64,000 nucleotides of DNA, taken from the NCBI GenBank assembly GCA_002897695.1, contig BDTG01000039.1, positions 1 to 64,000 on the forward strand, read 5' to 3'. The notes beneath the pieces are model-generated. The model saw nothing but the letters and a program-made list of their open reading frames with translations, had not been told where the DNA came from and did no database searches. Source of the stretch: a bacterium BMS3Abin14 (GTDB taxonomy: Bacteria; BMS3Abin14). A program made the translations under genes and the position numbers. Position 1 is the first letter of the stretch. Each line of letters opens with the position of its first letter. Shown in pieces: positions 42,793 to 53,092 of this stretch.

Positions 42793-42862
42793 TTTTTATG
42801 TCAGGCGGGCCGAAGGCCGGGGGGCTGTGTTCAATGTCCCACGGGACTGCGCAGCCGGGCTC

Positions 42863-43885
42863 CTAGAGATACTTCCCGGCAAGAATCTCGGCGATCTGGA
42901 CCGCGTTAGTGGCGGCGCCTTTCCGAAGTTGATCGCCCGAAACCCAGAATGCCAGGCCGTTCACGGCAGAATAGTCCTTTCTGATCCTGCCCACGTAGCA
43001 GGTGTCACCCCCGGCGGTATAGATGGGCATCGGGTACTTATTCCCTGCCGGGTCGTCGAGCACCTCAACCCCGGGAGCAGCCGACAGAATTTCCCTGGCC
43101 TTTTCCGGCGTAATCTCTTTTTCAGTCTCTATGTTCACCGCTTCCGAATGGGCAGTCAGAACCGGCACCCTTACACAGGTTGCGGAAACCTGGATCTCAT
43201 TATCATGGAACATTTTGCGGGTCTCGTTATGCATCTTCATCTCTTCCCTGGTATAGCCATTTTCAAGGAAGGAATCGACGTGGGGAATCACGTTAAAGAG
43301 CAGCGGATGAACAAAAGCCTGGACTTCCAGCGGTTTGCCGCTGCTCCAGTCCTTCGTCTGCTTTTTCAGCTCCTCAATGGCTTTGGCCCCGGCGCCGCTG
43401 GCGGACTGATAACTTGAGACAACGACCCTCTTGACCCGGCTGTAATCGTACAGGGGTTTGAGCGCCACCACCATGATAATGGTCGTACAGTTCGGGTTGG
43501 CCACAATCCCTTTTTTCGCGTAGTACCCCACGTCCCCGGGATTGACCTCCGGGACGATCAGGGGCACATCCGCATCCATTCGAAATGCCGAGGAGTTATC
43601 CACAACCACCGCCCCTGCATCCACCGCTGCCGGCGCAAATTCCAGGCTTTTTCCACCACCGGCGGAAAACAGGGCGATATCCACCCCGGAGAAGGAATCT
43701 TTCGTCAGCTCCTGTACTGCCACATCTTCATCCAGCCACTTCAGGATTTTTCCTTTGGAACGGGAAGAAGCGAGATATCGGATCTCCCCTACAGGAAAGT
43801 TCCTCTCCTGGAGAACCTTAATCATCAATTCTCCCACGGCGCCGGTGGCGCCGGCTATAGCTACCGTAAATTTTTTGCTGCCCAT
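42863..43885 (-). CDS. asd: Aspartate-semialdehyde dehydrogenase
   Basis: The 340-residue enzyme has the NADP motif AGATGAVGELM, the active-site Cys C133 in VANPNCTTI, and QSASGAGAKA. It reduces aspartyl phosphate to the semialdehyde for lysine, threonine and methionine synthesis. The GGAG site precedes ATG. It lies 41 bases after the aminotransferase stop. Confidence 0.95.
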   Translation of the reverse strand: MGSKKFTVAIAGATGAVGELMIKVLQERNFPVGEIRYLASSRSKGKILKWLDEDVAVQELTKDSFSGVDIALFSAGGGKSLEFAPAAVDAGAVVVDNSSAFRMDADVPLIVPEVNPGDVGYYAKKGIVANPNCTTIIMVVALKPLYDYSRVKRVVVSSYQSASGAGAKAIEELKKQTKDWSSGKPLEVQAFVHPLLFNVIPHVDSFLENGYTREEMKMHNETRKMFHDNEIQVSATCVRVPVLTAHSEAVNIETEKEITPEKAREILSAAPGVEVLDDPAGNKYPMPIYTAGGDTCYVGRIRKDYSAVNGLAFWVSGDQLRKGAATNAVQIAEILAGKYL

Positions 43886-43926
43886 TCGGACTTCTCCTTC
43901 GATTCCGGGACCTGAGTCCCACGTTC

Positions 43927-45096
43927 CTAAAACAGCGTTCGCAGCCCTCGAATAGCCTGTCTCGTCCTGTGTTCGTTTTCCACAAGGGCGAATCGAACAT
44001 GACCATCACCCCCGGCGCCGAAACCGATCCCGGGAGACACTGCTACCTTGGTCTTCTTCATCGCCATGAGCGAAAACTCGAGGCTTCCCATCTCGCGAAA
44101 TTTTTCGGGGATGGGTGCCCAAAGGAACATCGTCGCTTCCGGTTTTTCTACTTTCCACCCAATTCTGTTCAGCCCTTCAACCAGCACATCACGGCGGTTC
44201 CGGTAAATATCCACAGTTTCCTTAACACATTCCTCGGGGCCGTTCAGCGCTATTATGGACGCTATCTGTATCGGTTGAAACATCCCATAGTCCAGATAAC
44301 TTTTGATACGGACCAGGGCTCCAACAAGTCTCGGATTTCCCACGACGAACCCCACACGCCAGCCCGGCATATTGTAGCTCTTGGAAAGCGTGAATATCTC
44401 AACACCAATATCCTTTGCCCCCGGCACCTGAAGGAGGCTGGGCGCCTTGTAGCCGTCAAAGACGATGTCAGCGTAGGCCAGATCATGGATCACGAACAGA
44501 TCGTACTCCCTGGCCAACTCAACTACCCTCTCGAAAAATGAAAGATGGACCGTGTAGGTTGTGGGGTTGTTGGGATAGTTGAGCAGGAGGATCTTCGGCC
44601 TCGGCCACGTACCCTTGATCGTTTCTTCCACCCCCGCGAGGAAATCATCCTCGTTGCCGAGACTGGGGACGCTTTTGACGTCGGCGTTGGCGATAATCGC
44701 GCTGTAAAAGTGTATTGGATAGCATGGATCCGGGACGATCACCGTATCGCCAGGCGCTACCATGGCGAGGATCAGGTGTGAAATGCCCTCCTTGGACCCG
44801 ATTGTGGCAACCACCTCGCTGTCGGGGTCCAGATCCACACCGTACCTCCTGTCATACCAGTCGGCCATGGCGGACCGTAGCTTGTATATCCCCCGGGAAA
44901 CGGAATACCGGTGGTTCCGGGGATCCTTTACGGCCGAAATCATCTTCTCGACGATATGGGGAGGCGTAGGAAGATCCGGGTTGCCCATGCCGAAATCAAC
45001 GATGTCATCACCCCTGACCCGGGCCTTGTACTTGTGCTCGTTTACAATGTTGAAGACGTAGGGCGGAAGCCTCTTAATCCGGTAGAACTCTTCCAT
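43927..45096 (-). CDS. Class I aminotransferase, AlaC-like
   Basis: The 389-residue PLP enzyme begins [20 protein letters not shown], as alanine-forming AlaC proteins do, and has [21 protein letters not shown] (Schiff-base lysine in TLSKSY) and a terminal [10 protein letters not shown]. It transfers amino groups between alanine/pyruvate and glutamate/2-oxoglutarate, or another pair; LL-diaminopimelate aminotransferase is related but less likely. It is followed by asd on the same strand. Confidence 0.85.
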   Translation of the reverse strand: MEEFYRIKRLPPYVFNIVNEHKYKARVRGDDIVDFGMGNPDLPTPPHIVEKMISAVKDPRNHRYSVSRGIYKLRSAMADWYDRRYGVDLDPDSEVVATIGSKEGISHLILAMVAPGDTVIVPDPCYPIHFYSAIIANADVKSVPSLGNEDDFLAGVEETIKGTWPRPKILLLNYPNNPTTYTVHLSFFERVVELAREYDLFVIHDLAYADIVFDGYKAPSLLQVPGAKDIGVEIFTLSKSYNMPGWRVGFVVGNPRLVGALVRIKSYLDYGMFQPIQIASIIALNGPEECVKETVDIYRNRRDVLVEGLNRIGWKVEKPEATMFLWAPIPEKFREMGSLEFSLMAMKKTKVAVSPGIGFGAGGDGHVRFALVENEHRTRQAIRGLRTLF

Positions 45097-45127
45097 GGGA
45101 AATCCTCTCCGTTAATTACTGTGATAA

Positions 45128-45150
45128 AATCGTAAGAAGTCCATTCGTGG
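45128..45150. repeat. Fragment of the TCGTAAAAAGTCC repeat
   Basis: AATCGTAAGAAGTCCATTCGTGG upstream of the aminotransferase gene; a second piece (GGTCGTAAAAAATCCATCAATG) follows at 45198-45219 by the end of tsaE. Confidence 0.6.
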
Positions 45151-45213
45151 AAAAACATTTCCTTACCACCAGGCCCATGAGGTGTCAATAATTCCAAGGT
45201 CGTAAAAAATCCA

Positions 45214-45702
45214 TCAATGAAGTACGAGATATTCGTCAATGGCCGAAGCCGCCAGTGTTCTGTATGCGTCTCCCCTGGGGAAGAAGGTCACTTTTCTGCC
45301 GATATCTTCATATTCCATCTCGATTAACAGATTCTCGGGGGTCATGGCGTCCGGCTCTCGCTCAACCCATTCGATAATGACAACTCCGGCGCCGTCAAGG
45401 ACATCCCGGTAGCCGGTGGAATCCAGGTCCTCCCGTCCCGCAATTCGATAGAGATCAAGATGATACAGGGTCAACTCACGGCATGGATAATTTTGAAGGA
45501 TGGTAAATGTCGGGCTGGAAACAGAATGTCCCTCAGCAATCCCCATGCCCTCCGCCAGACCCCGGACAAGGGTCGTCTTCCCCGCGCCCATAGGCCCGGA
45601 AAGACCGATGACGGCGCCCTCGAATACATGCCTCCCAACGGACAGCCCAAGGGCCAGCATCTCATCGGGTCCGGTGATGGAGAGAGGTTTGGGTCCTTTC
45701 AT
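45214..45702 (-). CDS. tsaE: tRNA threonylcarbamoyladenosine synthesis ATPase TsaE
   Basis: The 162-residue P-loop protein has GPMGAGKTT (36-44), SSPTFTILQNYP and the YHLDLYRI and EWVER segments. It works with TsaB and TsaD to make t6A37. It overlaps the CBS-domain gene as ATGA at 45699-45702. It follows nnr and the CBS gene in the conserved cluster. Confidence 0.93.
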   Translation of the reverse strand: MKGPKPLSITGPDEMLALGLSVGRHVFEGAVIGLSGPMGAGKTTLVRGLAEGMGIAEGHSVSSPTFTILQNYPCRELTLYHLDLYRIAGREDLDSTGYRDVLDGAGVVIIEWVEREPDAMTPENLLIEMEYEDIGRKVTFFPRGDAYRTLAASAIDEYLVLH

Positions 45703-46157
45703 CCCCTGGTTGATGCGAGGGCCCTGATAATTTCCCGTTTTCCAACAATACCGGCGGCATGGCCGTTTTCCATGACGGGCAGAAAGTGTACGCCATCCTC
45801 GGTCATGATGGTGGCAATGTCCGGCAGAGATGTGTCGGGCTTGATTGTTACCGGGTTCATGGTGTAGATGTCAGCGACTTTGCTTGCCAGCATTCGATGA
45901 AGCTCCTTCTTGAAATGTTCGGAACTCTCCAGGTAGATAGCCGCATCGAAGAGCGAGACGACAGTGGGCAGGTGGAGGTTCTTCTCCTTGGCGATCAGGT
46001 CGCTCTCTGTCACCACCCCGAGGAGTTTACTTTTTTTATCAACCACGACCGCCCCGGTGACATGCTGCCGCAAGAAAAGCCGGGCAAGTTCCTCAACCCC
46101 CATGTCGGGAGACACTGTCAGAAACGTTTTTTTCATCATCTGTGAAGCATTCAACAT
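45699..46157 (-). CDS. Two-CBS-domain protein
   Basis: The 152-residue protein has two CBS motifs (residues about 5-60 with the GVVTESDLI loop and about 85-150 with MNPVTIKPDTSLPDIATIMTED). CBS pairs bind adenyl nucleotides and regulate partners. ATG at 46157 is chosen because GGAG lies 7 bases upstream; the frame opens earlier at 46217. The final bases overlap the start of tsaE. Partner unknown. Confidence 0.85.
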   Translation of the reverse strand: MLNASQMMKKTFLTVSPDMGVEELARLFLRQHVTGAVVVDKKSKLLGVVTESDLIAKEKNLHLPTVVSLFDAAIYLESSEHFKKELHRMLASKVADIYTMNPVTIKPDTSLPDIATIMTEDGVHFLPVMENGHAAGIVGKREIIRALASTRG

Positions 46158-46252
46158 CGGCATCTCCATTGGGCTGAAGATCACCCATCCAGATTGATAG
46201 GGGGGCAACAAATCCACCTGTCTGCGTGCGAGGCGCAGGCAAGTTCATGGTT

Positions 46253-47827
46253 CTATGCTCCATGTAAATCGAACAGAATCTTTTTCAACGCGCAGCCTAT
46301 ATTGTCAAGGATGCTCACGGCCGTCAGACTGTGCTGGGTCAACGCTTCAGCTGCCAGGTCCCCGGCAACCCCATGCAGATATACGGAAGCCAGCGCGCTT
46401 GTAAGAGCATCTTCGCCCCGGGCCAGAAGGGCGCCGATCATTCCGGTCAGGACATCCCCGGCGCCCGCGGTCGCCATCCCTGGATTTCCTGTAGGATTAA
46501 TGAAAAATCTGCCGTCCGGAGTGGCCACGACCGTCCCGGCGCCCTTGAGAACGACAACGCAGCCGGATCTTCCGGCACAGGACAGGGCTGCCCCTACCCG
46601 ATCTTCCTGGACCATGGAGCTGCTCATGTCCAGCAGCCGGGCCATCTCTCCGGGATGTGGTGTCAAGACCGTTTTCCCTTTTCTTTTGCGCAGGGATTCC
46701 GGATTCCCGTTCAGGGCGTTTAAAGCATCAGCGTCAGCCACGACGGGAAATCCCTCCCAGGAGAGAACCTCTCTCACCAGTTCCGCAGTCTCATTCTGCA
46801 CCGTGAGCCCCGGTCCGATGGCCATGGCGCTCCTCTCGCCGACAAGCTGTTTCAGGGCAATTTTCCCGTTAGCGGAGAGGGTTCCGTCGCTGGTTTCAGG
46901 AATAGGAGCCGTCATTATCTCCGGGACTGCGGCATCCACCGCCCAGACCGCAGAGACGGGCAGGGCGAGGGTTACCAGACCAGCACCGGAGGCGAGAGCG
47001 GCCCTGGCAGCAAGGATCCCGGCGCCCGTTTTTCCCATGGACCCGGAACAGACGAGAAGATGTCCGAAGGTACCCTTATGGGAATCCTCCCAACGCGGGG
47101 AAAAGGCTGAAATGACCGGTTCCGGCCCCATAATCTCACCGGGAAATTCCGTTCCGTTCTCCGCGGCCGCGGGAATGCCGATATCGGCGACAACAACCTC
47201 TCCGGCAAAATGGGCTCCTGGATACAGAACAAGTCCCAGTTTGGGATATCCAAAGGTGACCGTCACGTCAGCCATCACAGCCTCCCCCATGGGAAGGCCC
47301 GTATGGCCGTTGATTCCGGAAGGGATATCCGCGGAGACAACGATGCCGGGACATGCGTTAATGGCCCTGACCGATTCCGCAGACAGCCCATCGATGTCTC
47401 TGTGGAGGCCCGTGCCAAAAAGCGCGTCAATGACGATATCAGAGTCTCCCAGGCGTTTTCGCTCCATTTCCATGTCGGCCGGGAAATGAACTACCTTAAC
47501 CGGCAGGCCCAAGTTCCCCAGAATACGAAGTTGGGACCTGGCATCCCCCCGAAAGGAACCTTTTCGGGCAGTCAGAAATACCATTACCTCATGCCCACGA
47601 TCGGCGAGATGCCTGGCAGCCACCATGCCGTCTCCGCCATTGTTTCCGGGGCCGCAGACAACCGATATCTTCGCAGGACCCTGGCCGGCCCCCTGGGGAA
47701 GACGCCTCTCGACCTCATCAACGAGAGAAAGGCCCGCGTTTTCCATAAGGACCATGGATGGAATCCCGATCTCCTGTATGGCCCTGGAATCGAGCTCCCT
47801 CATCTGCGAAGGGGTGACCAGCCTCAA
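46253..47827 (-). CDS. nnr: Bifunctional NAD(P)HX epimerase/dehydratase
   Basis: The 524-residue fusion has an N-terminal YjeF epimerase domain (VTPSQMRELDSRAI, CGPGNNGGDGMVAA) and a C-terminal ADP-dependent dehydratase domain (TPHPGEMARLL, AGAGDVLTGMIGALLARG). It repairs hydrated NADH and NADPH. TTG at 47827 is the preferred start: it gives the standard RLVTPSQMREL N-terminus and GGAG lies 8 bases upstream. It is one base from the acpS stop. An earlier TTG (47854) is possible. Confidence 0.9.
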   Translation of the reverse strand: MRLVTPSQMRELDSRAIQEIGIPSMVLMENAGLSLVDEVERRLPQGAGQGPAKISVVCGPGNNGGDGMVAARHLADRGHEVMVFLTARKGSFRGDARSQLRILGNLGLPVKVVHFPADMEMERKRLGDSDIVIDALFGTGLHRDIDGLSAESVRAINACPGIVVSADIPSGINGHTGLPMGEAVMADVTVTFGYPKLGLVLYPGAHFAGEVVVADIGIPAAAENGTEFPGEIMGPEPVISAFSPRWEDSHKGTFGHLLVCSGSMGKTGAGILAARAALASGAGLVTLALPVSAVWAVDAAVPEIMTAPIPETSDGTLSANGKIALKQLVGERSAMAIGPGLTVQNETAELVREVLSWEGFPVVADADALNALNGNPESLRKRKGKTVLTPHPGEMARLLDMSSSMVQEDRVGAALSCAGRSGCVVVLKGAGTVVATPDGRFFINPTGNPGMATAGAGDVLTGMIGALLARGEDALTSALASVYLHGVAGDLAAEALTQHSLTAVSILDNIGCALKKILFDLHGA

Positions 47828-47828
47828 G

Positions 47829-48206
47829 TTATTTCTCCAGAATGACGATCGCAATGGCGCATTCGTCGGTATGCGTCAGGCTCAGATGTATTTTTTCCAC
47901 CTCCATGGAGTCCGCCAGTTCCCTGGCTCTTCCCTGAAGGGTGATATATGGCTTCCCGAGTTCATCGTTAAGAATATTTACGTTTGTCCAGGACATGCCC
48001 TCCCTAAGTCCCTTGCCCAGCGCCTTGAAGAAAGCCTCCTTTGCGGCGAATCTTGCCGCCAGGTGGAAATGCGGCTCCCCCTTGGACCTGGAATAGTTCA
48101 ACTCATCCTCCGTAAATACCCGGTCCTCCACTCTCTCGGCCCATTTAAGCAGCATCTCCTGCATGCGTTTGGTCTGGACATTATCCAGCCCCACCCCGAT
48201 GATCAT
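47829..48206 (-). CDS. acpS: Holo-[acyl-carrier-protein] synthase
   Basis: The 125-residue enzyme has the magnesium-binding [12 protein letters not shown] at the start and [11 protein letters not shown], and ends in the [16 protein letters not shown] strand. It transfers phosphopantetheine from CoA to acyl carrier protein. It overlaps pdxJ as ATGA at 48203-48206. Confidence 0.93.
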   Translation of the reverse strand: MIIGVGLDNVQTKRMQEMLLKWAERVEDRVFTEDELNYSRSKGEPHFHLAARFAAKEAFFKALGKGLREGMSWTNVNILNDELGKPYITLQGRARELADSMEVEKIHLSLTHTDECAIAIVILEK

Positions 48207-48949
48207 TTTGCCCCTCCCATCACCGCCTTCATGTCGTGGACGGCCCTCTCAATCCCTACCATAATGGCCTTGGCAATTATGCTGTGGCCGATATTCACCT
48301 CTACAACCTCTGCAATACCGACGATTCTTTGAACATTTCTGTAATCCAGCCCGTGTCCCGCCACGACCTCCATACGCAGCTTGTCGGTGATTTTGGCTGC
48401 GTTAAGGATTCTCTGAAATTCGGCCTCGGCATCCTCCGGGGTTTTTGCATCGGCATATTTACCCGTGTGGAGCTCCACGGCGTTCGCCCCTATTCTGTGA
48501 CATGCCTTGATCTGGTCAACGTCAGGATCTACAAAAATGCTCACCCGTATCTCGGCATCCTGGAGCAGCCGAACAGTTTTTTTGAGGAAATCCACGTTCA
48601 TGCCGACCTCAAGGCCGCCCTCGGTGGTCAGTTCCTCCCTGCGTTCCGGAACCAGGGTCGCGGAATCCGGTTTTATCTCCAGCGCAGTTTTCACCATCTC
48701 CGAAGTGGCAGCCATCTCAAGATTGAGCCTGGTTTTTACCGTCTTCCTCAGGATAAACAGGTCCCGGTCCTGAATGTGGCGCCGGTCCTCCCTCAGGTGT
48801 ACCGTAATCCCGTCACACCCGGCCAATTCTGCCAGGACAGCGGCTTCCACCGGATCCGGCACCTGCACCCGCCGGGCCTGTCTGACCGTGGCAACGTGGT
48901 CAACATTGACCCCCAATCTTACATAACCCTCACCTGTTCGGCGCATCAT
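48203..48949 (-). CDS. pdxJ: Pyridoxine 5'-phosphate synthase
   Basis: The 248-residue TIM-barrel enzyme has the signature [27 protein letters not shown] and [13 protein letters not shown]. It condenses 3-amino-2-oxopropyl phosphate and deoxyxylulose phosphate in vitamin B6 synthesis. Two ATG codons begin the frame. It overlaps acpS. Confidence 0.95.
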   Translation of the reverse strand: MMRRTGEGYVRLGVNVDHVATVRQARRVQVPDPVEAAVLAELAGCDGITVHLREDRRHIQDRDLFILRKTVKTRLNLEMAATSEMVKTALEIKPDSATLVPERREELTTEGGLEVGMNVDFLKKTVRLLQDAEIRVSIFVDPDVDQIKACHRIGANAVELHTGKYADAKTPEDAEAEFQRILNAAKITDKLRMEVVAGHGLDYRNVQRIVGIAEVVEVNIGHSIIAKAIMVGIERAVHDMKAVMGGAK

Positions 48950-48973
48950 GTCCCGTCACCTTCTTTCTTTGGT

Positions 48974-50341
48974 TCATCCGATATCTCCGCACCCGAGGCG
49001 GCTGGTCAGTTCATCACAAATACGTTGGGAAACCTCCTTTGCCAACGGCCCCGAAGCACACGATACCGTCACACGGAGGAGAGGTTCTGTTCCGGAATAC
49101 CTCAGGCTGAGGAGGTGGTCATCCCCCATGGCATCTCTTGCATCGAGGATGATCCGCCGGTACCAGGATTGTTCCTCCAGGGGTGGTTTACTCTGGACCT
49201 TCAGGTTTCTCATGACCTGGGGATAGCGTACCCATCCGCCCTTCAACTCACTGAGGGTTCTGCCGGTCCTCACCATGACCCTGAGAACCTGAAGTGCGGT
49301 GATTATCCCGTCACCCGTGGTGGTGTGATCAAGAAAAATTATGTGTCCTGAGGGTTCTCCACCGACAATGGCCCCGGTGCTGATCATCTCCTCAAGAACG
49401 TAGCGGTCTCCGACCGGAGCCCGGATAACCCTGATGCCCCGGCTCTTCATGCTGCTCTCAAGGCCCATGTTGGTCATCACAGTTCCCACCATTGTGCGCC
49501 CTGAAAGATTTTTTTCCTCGTCCATCCGGGAGGCGCAGATAAAGAGGACGTCATCACCGTCGAGGATCTCTCCCCCGGAATCGGCCAGAATCACCCTGTC
49601 TCCGTCACCGTCCAATGCCAGCCCGAGGTCTGCGCCGGTTTCCACTACTTTGCGGGCCATAAACTCCGGATTGGTTGAACCACACCCTAAATTTATGTTC
49701 ATGCCGTCCGGATCATCGCCAATGGTAATGACATCGGCGCCAAGCTCGGAAAAAATGGCGGGGGCAACCTTGTAGGTGGCTCCATGGGCGCAGTCCACAA
49801 CAATTTTTAACCCGTCAAGGGTCATATCCCTCGGGATGCTGGACTTGGCAAAAACTATGTAGCGTCCCTCGGCATCGTCTAACCGGAATGCCCGGCCAAC
49901 GTCAGAATGGGTAGGTCTGGGAAGGTCCTCACGATCCATGAGATGTTCAATTTCCGCCTCATCTGCGTCCGGGAGCTTCATTCCGTCCCGCCCGAAAAAT
50001 TTGATCCCGTTGTCCTGAAAAGGGTTATGGGACGCAGAAATTATGATCCCGGCATCTGCCCTCATGGAACGGGTAATAAAGGCAATTGCAGGGGTCGGCA
50101 TGGGACCGACCAGGTAAACGTCCGTTCCCATGGAACATATGCCGGACATCAGGGCTGATTCGATCATGTAACCGGAAAGTCTGGTGTCCTTTCCGATAAT
50201 TATCCTGGGTTTGCCCTTTCTGTTATGAAAAAAAACACCGGCGGCCATTCCGAGTTTAAGGGCAACTTCGGGCACGATAGGAAAACGGTTGGCCTCTCCT
50301 CTAACTCCATCAGTGCCGAAAAGTTCTCTTTTATTGGTCAT
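48974..50341 (-). CDS. glmM: Phosphoglucosamine mutase
   Basis: The 455-residue enzyme from ATG 50341 has LFGTDGVRGEAN at the start, the phosphoserine loop ISASHNPFQDNG (S104), GDGDRV metal loop, and RYSGTEPLLR. It makes glucosamine-1-phosphate for cell-wall and LPS precursors. An upstream ATG (50359) has no ribosome site, while AGGA lies 11 bases before 50341. cdaA and cdaR adjacent are the usual neighbours. Confidence 0.93.
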   Translation of the reverse strand: MTNKRELFGTDGVRGEANRFPIVPEVALKLGMAAGVFFHNRKGKPRIIIGKDTRLSGYMIESALMSGICSMGTDVYLVGPMPTPAIAFITRSMRADAGIIISASHNPFQDNGIKFFGRDGMKLPDADEAEIEHLMDREDLPRPTHSDVGRAFRLDDAEGRYIVFAKSSIPRDMTLDGLKIVVDCAHGATYKVAPAIFSELGADVITIGDDPDGMNINLGCGSTNPEFMARKVVETGADLGLALDGDGDRVILADSGGEILDGDDVLFICASRMDEEKNLSGRTMVGTVMTNMGLESSMKSRGIRVIRAPVGDRYVLEEMISTGAIVGGEPSGHIIFLDHTTTGDGIITALQVLRVMVRTGRTLSELKGGWVRYPQVMRNLKVQSKPPLEEQSWYRRIILDARDAMGDDHLLSLRYSGTEPLLRVTVSCASGPLAKEVSQRICDELTSRLGCGDIG

Positions 50342-50392
50342 TTCAGGCATTATCCTCATGTTTTACATCAATTCCAGCACGCCGGGCGGCGA

Positions 50393-51088
50393 TCATTTTC
50401 CCTTTGATCCCGGTTTGCTGGGCGGAATCTTATCCTTTACGTGCGTTATGGGTACAGTAACAGTGACCATGGGCTTTCCTACAACACGAACCATGTGATC
50501 AGGCCTTACAAGGGACACCTTCATTTTTACGGTCGCAACTGCACCTTCGATAATCACCGGAGCTGTCATGACTGAATGAAGCGGCCTGACCTGGGACCTG
50601 GGGCCACGTATCTCGATCGTTGCAGGATCCGAGACCGGATCACCGGCCACAAACCCTTTAGAGGGTTCGCCCTTAACCACAGGGACAACGTGCAACCGCC
50701 TCTGGAGGGTCATCTCAAGTTTGAGACTCACGGAAGAGGGGCTGATCCTCCGTACGGTTGTTTGTTCAGGAACCCTGACATCCCCGGGATAAAGTTCAAA
50801 AGTTGTCACGCCCTCAACGGCTCCGCTCAGGTCCAGGGGAATGGTAATACCCATCCGGGATATTCGGGCAACGATTCTCCTTGGTCCGGAGATACGGACA
50901 TCCGTCCTTTCCACCGGCCCCTTGACCACCTCCATCTCTGAGGGAAGATTATGAAGCACAATAGGAATCCCCAGACTGATCTCCATCTCTCTGCCTCCTG
51001 TGCCTCTGTTGATTACAACCCAGAGGAAAAGGGCCAGAAACAGGGAAAAAAGCTTAAGCGGCAGGTTTTTTTTCAGTACCGACAGCAA
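50393..51088 (-). CDS. cdaR: YbbR-domain protein, CdaA regulator
   Basis: The 231-residue protein has an N-terminal membrane helix and two YbbR-like repeats rich in beta strands (about 40-110 and 115-190). TTG at 51088 is the start, with GGGAGAG 8 bases upstream; the gene overlaps cdaA by 35 bases. CdaR binds and modulates diadenylate cyclase CdaA. Confidence 0.87.
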   Translation of the reverse strand: MLSVLKKNLPLKLFSLFLALFLWVVINRGTGGREMEISLGIPIVLHNLPSEMEVVKGPVERTDVRISGPRRIVARISRMGITIPLDLSGAVEGVTTFELYPGDVRVPEQTTVRRISPSSVSLKLEMTLQRRLHVVPVVKGEPSKGFVAGDPVSDPATIEIRGPRSQVRPLHSVMTAPVIIEGAVATVKMKVSLVRPDHMVRVVGKPMVTVTVPITHVKDKIPPSKPGSKGK

Positions 51089-51890
51089 CGCGTAATCTCT
51101 CCCACCAGTGCCCCGGCTTCAGCGGTTTTCTGCTTCCGGCCAGGAGTTTTTCCAGCATCATCTTCAGTTCATCCGTTTCCAGGCGCGAATACAGTTTTCC
51201 CTCGCAGGCTGTTGATATTTTTCCGGTCTCCTCAGATACAACAACTACAACCGCGTCTGTCTCCTCTGTCAGCCCCAGGGCGGCTCTGTGACGAGTCCCC
51301 AGGATTTTCTCCAGACGAGGATTGAGGGTCAAAGGGAGGAAGCAGCGGGCCGCGGCCACAGTGCCTCCGCCTATGATTACCGCGCCATCGTGAATTGGCG
51401 AGAAGGGCATGAAGATTGACATAAGAAGGTCCTTGCTGATGTTTCCGTTGATGGCCAATCCCTTCTCGATGTAGTTTTTCAGCCCGGTGGAACGTTCCAG
51501 AACAATCAGTGCCCCAATGCGACGGTTTGACAGAGCAGCGACAGTCTTTACAACCTCTTCAATAAGGTGTTTCTGCTCCCCTGGGTTGGCCCCGGTCAAA
51601 GGGTTGGACCCAACCAGAGCCAGCGCTCTTCTTATCTCGTTCTGGAACAGGATGACGATGATTATGACGATGGATCCAAGGAATGTCTGAAGAATCCATG
51701 TTAGCGTATTGAGTTCGGTACCCTGGGCGAACAGATAAGCGACCCCAAGAACGACAAGCCCAAAGACCATCTGTATGGCTCTGGTCCCGCGTATAAGAGT
51801 CAGGATCCAGTAGAGGATCACCGTAACCAGAGCAACGTCGGCTATATCCTGCCACCTTAAACTCTTGAGAAACTCCAGGATGAGCGGCAT
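51054..51890 (-). CDS. cdaA: Diadenylate cyclase
   Basis: The 278-residue enzyme has three membrane helices (about 15-80) and a DAC domain with DGA (168-170) and RHR (200-202) motifs. It makes cyclic di-AMP from two ATP, which controls potassium and osmotic balance. The cyclase overlaps folP upstream and cdaR downstream, a dense cluster that ends with glmM. Confidence 0.94.
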   Translation of the reverse strand: MPLILEFLKSLRWQDIADVALVTVILYWILTLIRGTRAIQMVFGLVVLGVAYLFAQGTELNTLTWILQTFLGSIVIIIVILFQNEIRRALALVGSNPLTGANPGEQKHLIEEVVKTVAALSNRRIGALIVLERSTGLKNYIEKGLAINGNISKDLLMSIFMPFSPIHDGAVIIGGGTVAAARCFLPLTLNPRLEKILGTRHRAALGLTEETDAVVVVVSEETGKISTACEGKLYSRLETDELKMMLEKLLAGSRKPLKPGHWWERLRVAVGTEKKPAA

Positions 51891-53092
51891 CAGTTTACCC
51901 GTACCTTGATCCGATCAACAATCTTCAGTGCCCTGACCGTTTGGACCACATCGTGGACCCTGACCATATCGGCGCCACCGAGCACAGCTGCCGAGGCAGC
52001 AGCCACAGAACCTTCCAGCCGGTCGGTCACCTCCGTCCCGAGGATGTTTCCTATGAACGACTTCCTTGATGCTCCGACCATAACGGCTGTCCCGATGGAC
52101 CTGAGTTCCCCTGCCCGGGCAATAAGTTCCACATTCTGCTCCGTATCCTTCCCGAAGCCTATCCCGGGGTCTACACAGAGCCTTTCGTGCGGGTTCCCTG
52201 CTGCCTCCGCCCGGCAAACGGCCGCATCAAGAAAGGAATAAACCTCCGCCATGAGGTCCCGGTATGAGAGGCCGGCCTGCATGTTCCGTGGTTCTCCCCT
52301 GGTGTGCATGAGGATGGCGGACGCCTCGGCATCCACCGCAACGGACGCCATCCCGTCATCGAAGGACATCCCGCTGATATCATTGATGACCGAGGCTCCC
52401 GAGGCAAGAGCCCTCCTGGCCACCGAAGCCCGGGTCGTGTCAACAGAGATCACCCGAACCCCTTCCCCGGCTAGCTCCTCGATCACGGGAATGACCCTGG
52501 AAAGCTCCACTTCAGGGTCCACCCTTCCGGCGCCTGGTCTGGTGGACTCCCCACCGACATCCACGATGTCAGCTCCCTGCCGGATCATCTCCAACCCTCT
52601 GGCGACGGCCTTTGACGGATCGACGTACTGTCCGCCATCCGAGAATGAATCCTCCGTGACGTTGAGAATCCCCATGACAAGGGTCTTGCCGTCTTCCAGA
52701 AGGTTCCTGCCGTTAACCACAAAATGGCGGGAAGAGCCAAGTGTTTTCACGGCGCCCTCCAGGGAGTCGGCAAGCCCTCCCAGTCCAAACGGCTGGCCTT
52801 TCAGCTTACTGACCAGTCTTCCAACCTGGAGGGAAGTGCCCATGATCAAAGCCGGAGTTTTGTCAATGGTCAATCCGGCGGCATCACGCCGCAACGCCAC
52901 ATCTCCGCCAAGGGAAAGCATATCCTGCTTGAGAATCAGAGCGGCTCTGATATCTATGGCATCAACCCTGATCAGGAGGTGGGATGCCTTGTCCTGCATG
53001 ATCCTGATTCCCTCTGGATCAACACCCAGACGGGTCATTTCATCACGGATGCCCTCAGGAGTCAGACGAAGGATTCTCGGTCGCAGTGTCAT
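51890..53092 (-). CDS. folP: Dihydropteroate synthase with N-terminal extension
   Basis: At 400 residues this is longer than the usual 280. The TIM barrel begins near residue 140 with [15 protein letters not shown], then GGESTRPGA, a VINDISG strand and GASRKSFIG; residues 1-130 form an extra alpha/beta domain of unknown role. It makes dihydropteroate in folate synthesis. The start overlaps the end of ftsH by 38 bases, and its stop overlaps cdaA. Confidence 0.92.
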   Translation of the reverse strand: MTLRPRILRLTPEGIRDEMTRLGVDPEGIRIMQDKASHLLIRVDAIDIRAALILKQDMLSLGGDVALRRDAAGLTIDKTPALIMGTSLQVGRLVSKLKGQPFGLGGLADSLEGAVKTLGSSRHFVVNGRNLLEDGKTLVMGILNVTEDSFSDGGQYVDPSKAVARGLEMIRQGADIVDVGGESTRPGAGRVDPEVELSRVIPVIEELAGEGVRVISVDTTRASVARRALASGASVINDISGMSFDDGMASVAVDAEASAILMHTRGEPRNMQAGLSYRDLMAEVYSFLDAAVCRAEAAGNPHERLCVDPGIGFGKDTEQNVELIARAGELRSIGTAVMVGASRKSFIGNILGTEVTDRLEGSVAAASAAVLGGADMVRVHDVVQTVRALKIVDRIKVRVN